From positions 1-64,000 of the forward strand of contig CAZSSM010000040.1 in NCBI GenBank assembly GCA_964609385.1: a stretch of DNA of 64,000 nucleotides, in the 5' to 3' direction. The notes beneath the pieces are model-generated. The model had not been told where the DNA came from. It did not search any database and was given only the letters and a program-made list of their open reading frames with translations. Position 1 is the stretch's first letter, and each line of letters begins with the position of its first letter. This document shows, one piece after another, positions 35,973 through 43,629 of this stretch. Source of the DNA: CAZSSM01 sp964609385 (lineage in GTDB: Bacteria > Planctomycetota > Planctomycetia > Isosphaerales > Isosphaeraceae). Position numbers and translations under genes: made by a program.

Positions 35973-36527
35973 ATGCAGAGTACCAACCTGTCTCCAATCG
36001 ATTCTTGGGACCCTTTACCGTGCATCACTCGTGTGCTGATGCTGTCCGATCGAAGTTTCGTTATCGGTTGTCTCGATGGTTCTGTGATCCATAGAACTCC
36101 GAAAGGCGATAGTCGGGTGTTAGTCGTGCATGAGGATCAGGTTTGCGCGTTGGTCGCGTTGGGATCAGGTTGGATCGTCAGCGCCGGTTGGGATGGCGCG
36201 GTCAACCTCATGGACTTCGGGGGAGGCGAGCCTCGGACGATTGCTGCACACGGAGGCTTGGTGACCGGAGTGGCGATGCGGGGCTCGCATCAGGTCGTCT
36301 CGGTCGGTGACGATGGTCAGGCGGCCCTCTGCGACATCCGGACCGACCAACGGCAGATCGTCCGAGTTCCCGAGGCCCAGTTCAATAGCGTCGATGCTTG
36401 GCCTGACGGGTTGATCCTGATCGGTTCGTTCGACGGTACGGTCTACCTCTGGAATCCGGATCGTGGAGAGCTTTCAACCTCATCGCAGGCTCCGATTCGG
36501 TCTTCCGAGCACCCCCCAATCCTGTGA
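35973..36527 (+). CDS. Short WD40-repeat protein
   Basis: 184 residues with about four WD40-type blades: FVIGCLDGSVIHRTPKG, WIVSAGWDGAVNLMDFGG, QVVSVGDDGQAALCDIRT and ILIGSFDGTVYLWNPDRG. A closed propeller normally needs about seven, so this is either a fragment of a larger protein or assembles as a dimer. There is no signal peptide. AAAGG lies 6 bases before the ATG. It follows the Cas6 gene by 620 bases and faces a truncated ECF sigma gene; whether it belongs to the CRISPR island is unclear. Confidence 0.65.
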   Translation: MQSTNLSPIDSWDPLPCITRVLMLSDRSFVIGCLDGSVIHRTPKGDSRVLVVHEDQVCALVALGSGWIVSAGWDGAVNLMDFGGGEPRTIAAHGGLVTGVAMRGSHQVVSVGDDGQAALCDIRTDQRQIVRVPEAQFNSVDAWPDGLILIGSFDGTVYLWNPDRGELSTSSQAPIRSSEHPPIL

Positions 36528-36563
36528 TCGAACCTGATCTCGGTCTTGGACAAGATAAGCCCG

Positions 36564-36586
36564 GCCGCGCCGATCTTGGGCGCGGC
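36564..36586. terminator. Bidirectional terminator-like hairpin
   Basis: GCCGCGCC (36564-36571) pairs exactly with GGCGCGGC (36579-36586) over a 7-base loop, midway between the convergent WD40 and truncated-sigma stop codons. Confidence 0.5.
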
Positions 36587-36607
36587 GGTCCATCATCGGA
36601 CTTTCGG

Positions 36608-36940
36608 TTATATCACGTCAGCCTTGACAACATTCGAACGCTCATGTTCGACCAGGATGAACCGGATCGCCTGAGCCATCATCCCGAATAAGTAGGTGCG
36701 ATTTCGGGCTCCGACCCGGTTCAAGGCGCCCTGGCGTTCCAGACGCAACATTGCCTCGTGCACCCGGGCCGTCGGTTCCCGGGTGTGGTCGGGCCGCTCG
36801 CGACGCATGAGACTATTAGCTAGTTCACGCAAACGTACATGAGCGGCCACCAGCAGGCGCTCGGTCGCCGAGATGTCGCCGGCTTCGATCTCCTGGAGCA
36901 GTCGCGTGATCTCACCGGGTCGTGGATCCACATCGGACAT
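36608..36940 (-). CDS. Truncated ECF sigma factor, region 2 only
   Basis: 111 residues matching the N-terminal half of planctomycete ECF sigma factors: EITRLLQEIEAGDISATERL, then LRELANSLMRRERPDHTREP, VHEAMLRLERQ and TYLFGMMAQAIRFILVEHER, i.e. core-binding and -10-binding region 2. The frame stops just after region 2.4; region 4 (the -35 helix-turn-helix) is absent, and only 80 bases remain before the convergent WD40 gene, so it cannot be recovered by a frameshift. It is either a decayed gene or a free-standing region 2. The start was placed at the MSDV methionine; an upstream ATG at 37006 is possible. Confidence 0.65.
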   Translation of the reverse strand: MSDVDPRPGEITRLLQEIEAGDISATERLLVAAHVRLRELANSLMRRERPDHTREPTARVHEAMLRLERQGALNRVGARNRTYLFGMMAQAIRFILVEHERSNVVKADVI

Positions 36941-37463
36941 GGACGTCTGATCCCAATTCTCGACCCTGAAACGACGTTCGCGCGAACGCATTTGCATATC
37001 GGCCATAATTTACAACATCTTACACCAGGCCGTCATTTGGATTCGCCTAGGAGCATGGATTCAGAACGGTCCGCGCGCTGGGTTTGATGAGCCCGCGACG
37101 GTTGCGCTTTGTTGTTCCCGTTGGAGGGATGGGCGCTAGTGATCACGAACGGACAGGTCGCCGACGTCGACTGCCAACGGGGCCTCGCACGTTCGTGAGG
37201 GCTCTCGACCTTTTGAGGCCGGACCTCTCAGTAGTCCGAAGGATTTGAATCGGCCGATTATCGATCCGAACAGGTCTGTCTACCCTGTCTGAACGCCGGC
37301 GTGACACTCGGTGAGTCCCAAGGCAAAACCGAGCGCACTCGATGATGAGACAGCCCCGCCAACGAAACGATGGGGTGGGTGGACTCTGCTCAACGAGTCA
37401 CCCAATGATAAGGGCGATGCTCGTTTGGCCGTTACCCGTTGCTCTGCAATGGGTTCTGGCAAA
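36941..37463. other. Gene-free stretch
   Basis: About 520 bases between the truncated sigma gene and the tRNA. There is a weak hairpin near 37182-37199 (CCTCGCAC...GTGAGG). No supported coding sequence. The tRNA at its far edge is a classic integration landmark for the adjacent island, but no attachment-site duplication was found. Confidence 0.4.
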
Positions 37464-37537
37464 CACACTCGGTAGGACTCGAACCTACAACCCCTGGTTC
37501 CGAAGACCAGTGCTCTATCCAATTGAGCTACGAGTGC
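37464..37537 (-). tRNA. tRNA-Arg (anticodon TCG)
   Basis: Read on the minus strand the cloverleaf is complete: acceptor GCACTCG/CGAGTGT, D arm GCTC/GAGC, anticodon stem CTGGT/ACCAG with loop CTTCGGA (anticodon TCG, codon CGA), variable loop, and T arm GTAGG-TTCGAGT-CCTAC. CCA is not encoded. Confidence 0.93.
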
Positions 37538-37564
37538 TACTGTCGAATCTTCGAGTTATCTACG

Positions 37565-38314
37565 CTAACTCCCGAGCACGGATCGGACAAGGCCAATCAT
37601 CGTGCTGGAGCATCCAGATGCGTCTGAAGGTTTGGCGAGGATCGAGGGACGTGGGAAGATAATCCCCTTCTTTTGAGTGATCATGGATGTATTAACTTGA
37701 ATTCGTTGAAAGATACTGCTCGTGTCGGAATCCATGAGCCCATCTTCAGTCGATCCGTCGGCTTGGGCCGAGAGTTCCATGATCTCCTGGAGTGTGTAAC
37801 GCGGCGTGATGTGTTGGGGGCAGTTCCAGTCGAACGCCTCGATTTGCAGGAGGACCAAGCGTTCGGCGTGGGGGTCGTTGTCATTGGCCAATCGAGAGTG
37901 CAGTTCGGGATGGTCGGCCGGATCGAGGACACGGGCATGGGCCATGACCTTAAGTCGTCGGCGATTGGGGTAATCGACGAGGATCATGGCGACCCGATCG
38001 TCGTGATCGAGATGGCCAACGCTGATGTTCTGGCGATTGCCTCGGTAGTCGGCGAAACCGATCGTCCGAGCGTCGAGCACGTGGAGGAACCCCTTCGGTC
38101 CGCCGCGATGCTGGGCGTATGGCCAACCATCCTCGCCGACGGTCGCCATGTAGAAGCTATCGCGTTCGGCGATGAACTGGGCTTCGCGGTCCGACAGTTC
38201 GCGGTCTGGCCATTCACTGGCTTGCATCCGTGCGGCGGCTTTGCGTCCGCCATCGCGTTCTTGGGCTGCGATGACATGAGGCGTGAAGGTCAGTTCGTGG
38301 TAGCGACGGGTCAT
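37565..38314 (-). CDS. Pyridoxamine 5'-phosphate oxidase-like flavin-binding protein
   Basis: 249 residues of the split-barrel FMN-binding superfamily. Typical segments: FIAERDSFYMATVGEDGWPY, QHRGGPKGFLHVLDARTIGF, GNRQNISVGHLDHDDRVAM and VDYPNRRRLKVMAHARVL, which match the PPOX-type proteins often annotated as pyridoxamine oxidase-like. The core ends near residue 185; the last about 60 residues have no family match. The start was chosen at the MTRRYHELTF methionine; the upstream frame is unsupported. It is followed by tRNA-Arg and lies downstream of a hydrolase gene, separated by a terminator. Confidence 0.78.
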   Translation of the reverse strand: MTRRYHELTFTPHVIAAQERDGGRKAAARMQASEWPDRELSDREAQFIAERDSFYMATVGEDGWPYAQHRGGPKGFLHVLDARTIGFADYRGNRQNISVGHLDHDDRVAMILVDYPNRRRLKVMAHARVLDPADHPELHSRLANDNDPHAERLVLLQIEAFDWNCPQHITPRYTLQEIMELSAQADGSTEDGLMDSDTSSIFQRIQVNTSMITQKKGIIFPRPSILAKPSDASGCSSTMIGLVRSVLGS

Positions 38315-38373
38315 CGTTCGTCGACTCCATGGAACGTTTCGATTGGAATGGGATGGATAGCAACCTTGCAAGA

Positions 38374-38401
38374 AACCACCGTCGTCCACACGACGGTGGT
38401 T
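38374..38401 (-). terminator. Rho-independent-type terminator
   Basis: A perfect 11-base-pair stem (AACCACCGTCG, 38374-38384, with 38391-38401) and 6-base loop. On the minus strand it is followed by TTTCTTGC, and it lies 30 bases beyond the alpha/beta-hydrolase stop. Confidence 0.65.
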
Positions 38402-38430
38402 GCGGTTAGCGCGACGATCGCCGGGGTCGA

Positions 38431-39441
38431 TCAGCGACGATCGTCGACATGCTCGGCGAGGAAGTCACGGATCTCGCGGGCGATCCGGTCGCCGTCCTCT
38501 TCGAGGGCGAAATGGCCGGTCTCGAGGATGTGGAACTCGATCGTCTTGAGGTCACGCTTGTAGGGGTGAGCCCCTTCGGCAGGGAAGATGACGTCGTTCT
38601 TGCCCCAGACGACCAGGGTGGGCGGCTGGTGCTCGCGGAAGTAGGCCTGCCACTTCTGGTAGCGCCCGGGGTTGGTCCCGTAGTCGTAGAAGAGGGCCAA
38701 TTGGATCTCCTGGTTACCCGGTCGGTCGAGGAGGGGCTGATCGACGCGCCAGTTGTCGGGGCTGATCTGTTCGGGGTTGCGGGTCCCATTGGTGTACTGC
38801 CAACGAGTCGCCTCCAGGGTCAGCAGGTTGCGGAGCGGCGCCTCGGTCTCGGGGTTGCGGTCCTCCCAGTAGGCGCGGATCGGGTCCCAGAATTCGCGGA
38901 GCCCCTCCTCGTAAGCGTTGCCGTTCTGGACGATCAGTGACTCGACGCGCTCGGGATGTCGGACGGCCAAGCGGAATCCGACTGGAGCGCCGTAATCCAT
39001 CACATAAAGGCTATAGGTGTTCAAGTTGAGCTGTTCGGTAAGCGTCTCGACGATGTCGGCCAAGTGATCGAAGGTGTAGTCGAACTGGTCGATTGGAGGT
39101 GCTCCGCTGTTGCCGAACCCGGGGTAGTCGGGGGCGATCACGTGATAGCGGTCGGCCAAGGCCGGGATCAGGTTCCGGAACATGTGTGAGGAGGTCGGAA
39201 ATCCGTGGAGCAGCAGAACCACTGGGGCGTCCTGAGGACCAGCCTCGCGGTAAAAGATCTCGACGTCGTCGATCGTGGTGGTTCGATACGTGATCGACGC
39301 CACGAACGGTCGTTCGGTCGGGTTCGGCGTCGCGTTGTTCTGGGCTGAGGCCGGCAGCGATGATGTCGTGACGACCGCGACCACGATGATCAGGGTCGAC
39401 AGGAGGTTGAAGAGACGGGGAATCGTCAGGTTACGGGACAT
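38431..39441 (-). CDS. Exported alpha/beta-hydrolase, haloalkane dehalogenase/epoxide hydrolase-like
   Basis: 336 residues with a signal peptide (LFNLLSTLIIVVAVVTTSSL, cleavage near ASAQ). Motifs: LLLHGFPTSSHMFRNL (oxyanion region), PDYPGFGNSG, and the nucleophile elbow LYVMDYGAPVG with Asp149 rather than Ser, which places it in the Asp-nucleophile group. The acid candidate is in VVWGKNDVIFP and the His in ETGHFALEE. The substrate is unknown. GAGGAG precedes the ATG. A TetR-type operator sits 20 bases upstream of the start, identical in core to one in the promoter of the adjacent tetR gene. Confidence 0.83.
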   Translation of the reverse strand: MSRNLTIPRLFNLLSTLIIVVAVVTTSSLPASAQNNATPNPTERPFVASITYRTTTIDDVEIFYREAGPQDAPVVLLLHGFPTSSHMFRNLIPALADRYHVIAPDYPGFGNSGAPPIDQFDYTFDHLADIVETLTEQLNLNTYSLYVMDYGAPVGFRLAVRHPERVESLIVQNGNAYEEGLREFWDPIRAYWEDRNPETEAPLRNLLTLEATRWQYTNGTRNPEQISPDNWRVDQPLLDRPGNQEIQLALFYDYGTNPGRYQKWQAYFREHQPPTLVVWGKNDVIFPAEGAHPYKRDLKTIEFHILETGHFALEEDGDRIAREIRDFLAEHVDDRR

Positions 39442-39461
39442 GGACGAAACTCCTCAATAAA

Positions 39462-39473
39462 AACGAACGTTCG
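39462..39473. promoter_or_regulatory. TetR-type operator upstream of the hydrolase
   Basis: AACGAACGTTCG, containing the perfect 10-base palindrome CGAACGTTCG (39464-39473), lies just upstream of the hydrolase ribosome site. The same 12 bases recur in the tetR promoter at 40209-40220. Confidence 0.65.
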
Positions 39474-39490
39474 GTCAAATGTGGTCTAAG

Positions 39491-39511
39491 AAAAAAACCG
39501 GTGGTTACCGG
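39491..39511 (-). terminator. Rho-independent terminator of the tetR gene
   Basis: On the minus strand CCGGT-AACC-ACCGG is followed directly by seven T residues. The stem is short (5 base pairs), but the T tract is good. It lies 79 bases past the tetR stop and just upstream of the hydrolase operator. Confidence 0.55.
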
Positions 39512-39589
39512 CACGTCGTGGAAAAGCGGGGTTCCGAGCCGTTCCTGTTACGGGTGGACACGGCCGGAGGCGATCGAGATCGGAACGAC

Positions 39590-40162
39590 TCAGGGCTGCG
39601 TAGCCTCCACCAGCGAGGCCGGCAGCGCATCGAGAGCACGGAGAAACGGTGCGCTCTGATCGAGGGCGCGGGCCAGGACCAACGACCCTTGGATCCGAAT
39701 CAGGGCGTCTTCGGCCCAGATCTGAGCCGAGGTCGGGTCGAGCCCGGCGTCGCGGGCCACTTGACTGAAGGCATCGAGCCAGGTGGCAGCCGCCTGACGG
39801 ATCGCGCTTTGGAGTGGACCCGAGGCGTCCCCACCGAACGAGAAGGCGTCGACCAAACAGGGCTCTCGTCCCTCATCGTAAAAGGAACGGATCTCGAGAA
39901 CGGCCCGTTGCAGACGTTCCCGAGACGAGCCAGATCCGGTCAACGGACCGATGATCCGCTCCGCGATCCGAGCGCCAGCGCGTTCGAGGACGGCTTGGGC
40001 CATCTCGTCCTTGCCGCCAGGAAATCGCGTGTAGAGGCTGGCCCGTCGCAATCCAGTGGCCTCGGATAAACGGCTCAGGCTCGCCCCCTCGTAACCGTGC
40101 ACGCGGAAGACGTGCATCAGGCGATCGAGCAGTCGATCGTCATCCACCTTCGTCCTGGCCAT
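39590..40162 (-). CDS. TetR-family transcriptional repressor
   Basis: 190 residues. The N-terminal helix-turn-helix is standard: LMHVFRVHGYEGASLSRLSE, then ATGLRRASLYTRFPGGKDEM. The rest is the ligand-binding and dimerisation domain. It is encoded on the same strand upstream of the Asp-type hydrolase. Palindromic operators over its own promoter and before the hydrolase gene point to autoregulation and control of the hydrolase, with an unknown, possibly toxic or halogenated, inducer. Confidence 0.88.
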   Translation of the reverse strand: MARTKVDDDRLLDRLMHVFRVHGYEGASLSRLSEATGLRRASLYTRFPGGKDEMAQAVLERAGARIAERIIGPLTGSGSSRERLQRAVLEIRSFYDEGREPCLVDAFSFGGDASGPLQSAIRQAAATWLDAFSQVARDAGLDPTSAQIWAEDALIRIQGSLVLARALDQSAPFLRALDALPASLVEATQP

Positions 40163-40203
40163 GGTCGCTCACCCTTTCGGTCCGCGGTTCGTTCGCCTGT
40201 GAC

Positions 40204-40231
40204 ATCATAACGAACGTTCGTTCGCTGGCAA
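40204..40231 (-). promoter_or_regulatory. tetR promoter with operator in the spacer
   Basis: On the minus strand TTGCCA (40226-40231) and TATGAT (40204-40209) are separated by 16 bases. The perfect 14-base palindrome AACGAACGTTCGTT (40209-40222) fills most of the spacer, so a bound TetR dimer would block the promoter. Confidence 0.65.
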
Positions 40232-40583
40232 GGGTTAGAGTGTTTTTTCTCGAGGATGGGCACTTGAGGTCGTTACGATCCCCGGACGATGACGTTGTAG
40301 TCAGCCATCGAAGTTAGCCTTGCAAGTGTTACAGAGAAGTTTTGAATTTGAAAACCGAACCCAATCGCTCGAGCTTATAAAGTCTTTGTCGACTTGAAAA
40401 TATATGCGTCACAAATAAAAATACTTGAAAACTTATTGGATTTGATGGCTATAGCATTAGATGTCGAGATGACCGATCGCGATGAAACTGGAAATCGGTT
40501 GGACCTTCCCGCTGATGCAGTACAGCAGAAAGGTCCATCCGATGCGGTGAGGGAAGTCAGTCTCATCAAGTTCGGTTCGAGGA
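40232..40583. other. Gene-free, locally AT-rich stretch
   Basis: About 350 bases between tetR and the lipoprotein gene end. Bases 40320-40450 are AT-rich. No supported gene, RNA or repeat was identified. Confidence 0.4.
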
Positions 40584-41072
40584 TCACTTGGCAGTGATGG
40601 CGAAGTTAGCGGTGTTGGTGCCGCCCTGTGGGACGTCTAACTCGAAGGTTTGGACCCCGAGGCGCGCCGCCGCCAAGTCGCCGTCCTCAGCCGTGTCGAT
40701 CTCGAACTCGAAGGTATCGTAGTCGGGGGCTTCGCCCTCGATGATCGGATCGTACTCGGAGTTGGCGGAAGCGAGGCTGGAGTCGACGCGTTTGGCGGGC
40801 TTAATCATGACCTTATGCTTTCCGACGACGGCTCCCGGTTGGCCTTTGGGCGTCGACAGCTCGTAGTCCCCATTGCTGTCGGTTGTCCCACCTGAGGTGA
40901 CCTGCGGCATCCCTTCATCGAGCGGCGAGAAGATGATCGCTGCATTGACCAAGGGCTTATCGTTGACGGTGACCCGACCGGAGACGGGACTCAACTCCGG
41001 GCCGCCGTCGCAACCTCCAAGGATGACGAGAACACCTCCCAAGGCCAAGAGGCGTGATAGTTGCGGGATCAT
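40584..41072 (-). CDS. Small lipoprotein with carboxypeptidase-regulatory-like fold
   Basis: 162 residues. The N-terminus is a lipoprotein signal with lipobox ILGGC. The remainder matches the common planctomycete repeat-type lipoprotein: VSGRVTVNDKPLVNAAIIFS, GGTTDSNGDYELSTPKGQPG and VGKHKVMI, a transthyretin/CarboxypepD_reg-like beta-sandwich. Such proteins are usually encoded beside DUF1559 pseudopilin-like proteins, as here, 235 bases downstream of one. The function is unknown; it is presumably periplasmic or outer-membrane attached. AGGAA lies upstream of ATG 41072. Confidence 0.8.
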   Translation of the reverse strand: MIPQLSRLLALGGVLVILGGCDGGPELSPVSGRVTVNDKPLVNAAIIFSPLDEGMPQVTSGGTTDSNGDYELSTPKGQPGAVVGKHKVMIKPAKRVDSSLASANSEYDPIIEGEAPDYDTFEFEIDTAEDGDLAAARLGVQTFELDVPQGGTNTANFAITAK

Positions 41073-41307
41073 GATGCGTTTCGTTCCTGATTGCTGAAAG
41101 AATCTCAAGGAAACCCAATCGGCAAGAGAAATGGAAGCGAAGATCGAGGTTGGACTCGTGGATCGTTATGTCTAGCTCGTCAACGGTCGCAGGACGGTTC
41201 CCGCCGAGGCCGAAGCGAGCCATGTAAGAGGAAAATCGCTGGGGGATCGCTCGATCTCGACCCCCCTCGATCCTCGAACGAGGGAAAGGGATCGGGGCTC
41301 TGATTGA

Positions 41308-42375
41308 TCAGAACTCGCCCGAGATGATCTCTTCGCCGGCGATCGAGGACAAGGCCATCCAGACGCCTCGGAGGTTGATCGAATCGCTGAGGAATCGGGT
41401 CGATCCGTCGGCCAGGAGCACGTTCAGGCCGCCGGGATGAAGGCTGCCGAAGGCGCGCTTGCAGGTGTTGCTGTCCGGAGCTCCACCGGCCTGCATCCCG
41501 ATAATACACTGATTGTAGCTAGGCAGCATGAACCCGACTTCCCAAGGCGTCGCCGAGGATTGATTATACGAAGTATAGGTGTAGGACCAGAAGGTCCGCC
41601 GGCGATTCCTCGTCTTCGTGTGATATTCCGAGATCATCGCGGTGTTTGAGGTGCCATCGATGATGTCGGAGATCCGCTCGACGTTGAGGTCTTCGGCCGG
41701 ATGGATCTGGCGGCCGTTGAAATCGACCGTGTTATCGATGTAAGGGGCCTTGGTGCCCACGACATGGAGCACCCCGCGCCAGCCCTCGGGCAGTTCGCCC
41801 AGCTTGACACGAATACCGACGCCAGCATCGTCCCACATCCAAGATCCACTGAAGCCTTCAGTGGCTCCGCTGATGGCACGATAGGAGCCCGGAGCATATC
41901 GGAGGTCCTGGGCGGCGCCGGGGCCGCTCTCGGGTTCCTCGAGTCGGCTGAGGTTGATGTCGGTCGGACAGGTCATGACGTCCAGGAAGGCCATGCGGAC
42001 CGTGGCGTTCTCCACGACCGGCGTGTTGGGCTGGGGGGCCCAGGGGAAGTGCTCGTCGTTGCCAAGCTCATAATTGTAAGCGTTGTTGAGCGCGGTGCCC
42101 TCGATGAATGGGAGGACGGCCAGGGCCCAGGTCGTCAGGTTGGTCGAGCTGCAGCAGCGTCCGGTGGTCAGGCCGCCGGGCGGGAACGAGGTATATGCGC
42201 TTTCGTAGTTGTGAAGGGCCAGACCGAGTTGCTTGAGGTTGTTCTGGCACTGGGCGCGGCGGGCCGCCTCACGCGCCGACTGAACGGCCGGCAGCAGCAG
42301 CGAGATCAGGACCGCGATGATGGCGATGACCACCAACAGCTCGATCAGCGTGAAACCGCGATGTCGCTTGACCAT
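41308..42375 (-). CDS. DUF1559 protein with type IV pilin-like N-terminus
   Basis: 355 residues. The prepilin cleavage and methylation motif is RGFTLIELLVVIAIIAVLIS, followed by LLPAVQSAREAARRAQCQNN and LKQLGLALHNYESAYTSFPP, diagnostic of the very large planctomycete DUF1559 family. The C-terminus has the H-X9-DG-like end GSLHPGGLNVLLADGSTRF. It is processed by a prepilin peptidase and probably forms pseudopilus or envelope structures. GAGGAG precedes ATG 42375. It lies upstream of the lipoprotein gene in a likely operon. Confidence 0.93.
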   Translation of the reverse strand: MVKRHRGFTLIELLVVIAIIAVLISLLLPAVQSAREAARRAQCQNNLKQLGLALHNYESAYTSFPPGGLTTGRCCSSTNLTTWALAVLPFIEGTALNNAYNYELGNDEHFPWAPQPNTPVVENATVRMAFLDVMTCPTDINLSRLEEPESGPGAAQDLRYAPGSYRAISGATEGFSGSWMWDDAGVGIRVKLGELPEGWRGVLHVVGTKAPYIDNTVDFNGRQIHPAEDLNVERISDIIDGTSNTAMISEYHTKTRNRRRTFWSYTYTSYNQSSATPWEVGFMLPSYNQCIIGMQAGGAPDSNTCKRAFGSLHPGGLNVLLADGSTRFLSDSINLRGVWMALSSIAGEEIISGEF

Positions 42376-42771
42376 GACTGTTCTCCTCAAGGGCGGAAAA
42401 CCCCGCCCATGACACGGAGGGAAGAGGCGAAGGGGGAGGTCGATTCCAAGGGGGTGGAGCGCGCACCCTCAGCGACCTGGTGGCGCCGAGACCTACCGTA
42501 GTGACGACGCCCAAGGGACTGTGCAACCATGAACTTCGAAAGGAAAGATTGTGAGAAACCTGAGTAGCTCCGTGGGTCATTACCTCCACTCAGACTGCTC
42601 CTGTCAAGCAAAAATCGCCAAATTGTGTCAGATGTCTGGGACTTAGTAGACCAGACAGATCCTCGAGTGACCGTTGAAGTTGCGTGATCTCATTCCTCGA
42701 CGACGTCAGTGAGAAGGACTTTTGGCGATCCGCCTTCTCTGGAAATGTCCTCAGATGTACAGCACTTGCGG
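42376..42771. other. Gene-free stretch
   Basis: About 395 bases between the DUF1559 start and the DUF4174 gene end, both on the minus strand. It should contain the DUF1559 promoter; no clear elements or repeats were found. Confidence 0.35.
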
Positions 42772-43329
42772 TCAGGGTCGAGGGTCGGCCCGCTGACGCA
42801 TCTCTTGACGTCGCATGGGCATGGCGTCGATTTGCCCGTAGATCCGAGCTGGATCGACCGGCTGGTCGAAGCGTGACTTGGCGGTCGTATCCTTTCCGAC
42901 AAGCACGACGCGGAAAGCGTTCTCAGGCACTCCGAATCGGCGCTGAAGGGCTTGGACTTCGTCGGCCGAAATCGGACGCGATTCGGCCAAATCGTCGAAG
43001 CGGGGCCGATCGCTCGCGTCGTTCGACTCCGCGTTAGTCTGGTCGATGGCAAGGAAGTCGCCGGCGCGGCTGGTTTGATCATCCCGTACGACCACGATCC
43101 GCATGTCACGATCGACCAGTTCGGCACGCTGACCGCGCAAGCGTTCCATCTGGTGTCGATAGGCTGCGTCCTCACGCGTGGGAGCGAAGATCAATAGCGG
43201 TCGCCGCTTCCAGGCGTCCTCGGCGAGCCGATAGGGTTTGGGCGAACTGGTTGTCGGAATTAGGCACATCAAGGGTTCTTCAGTCCTTGGGATCAGAATG
43301 AACACCAAAGCGACAAGCACCAATGTCAT
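42772..43329 (-). CDS. DUF4174 domain-containing protein
   Basis: 185 residues. A short N-terminal hydrophobic segment (MTLVLVALVFILIPR) suggests export or anchoring. The domain matches DUF4174: RRPLLIFAPTREDAAYRHQ, LVDRDMRIVVV, and the conserved end FRVVLVGKDTTAKSRF with IDAMPMRRQEM. The function is unknown; the fold is thioredoxin-like in related proteins. ATG 43329 has GGAG upstream; the frame runs on for 41 codons without support. Confidence 0.75.
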   Translation of the reverse strand: MTLVLVALVFILIPRTEEPLMCLIPTTSSPKPYRLAEDAWKRRPLLIFAPTREDAAYRHQMERLRGQRAELVDRDMRIVVVRDDQTSRAGDFLAIDQTNAESNDASDRPRFDDLAESRPISADEVQALQRRFGVPENAFRVVLVGKDTTAKSRFDQPVDPARIYGQIDAMPMRRQEMRQRADPRP

Positions 43330-43629
43330 CAGGAGCGTCTCCGATTGTGAGGGGATGCACTCGGCTTGTGACGCAGCCGGTCTATCCATCGTAGTCGAGG
43401 AACTCGAACGGGCCGCTCGCAACCGCCATGCCATGTGCCCATTGTGCGTCAACGCCGGTTCCTTGTGAGAATCGATCCCCTCGAGGGATAGGGATCGACT
43501 GGAGAGACCTTTTGGGCGAGACCGGACGTCAGGACTGGGGTTTCATAGCGACAGACCCTGTCCATTCGTGACTCATCCACCCTCGTTGTGCATCGTCGTT
43601 GCACCGATCCTTCGGATTAGGACTCCGCT
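43330..43629. other. Divergent intergenic region
   Basis: About 300 bases between the divergent DUF4174 and sulfatase genes, expected to hold both promoters. No convincing promoter pair or repeat was identified. Confidence 0.35.

Noticed and set aside
37464..37537. tRNA-Arg as the integration site of the CRISPR island
   Set aside because: No direct repeat of the tRNA 3' end and no integrase gene were found on either side of the island.
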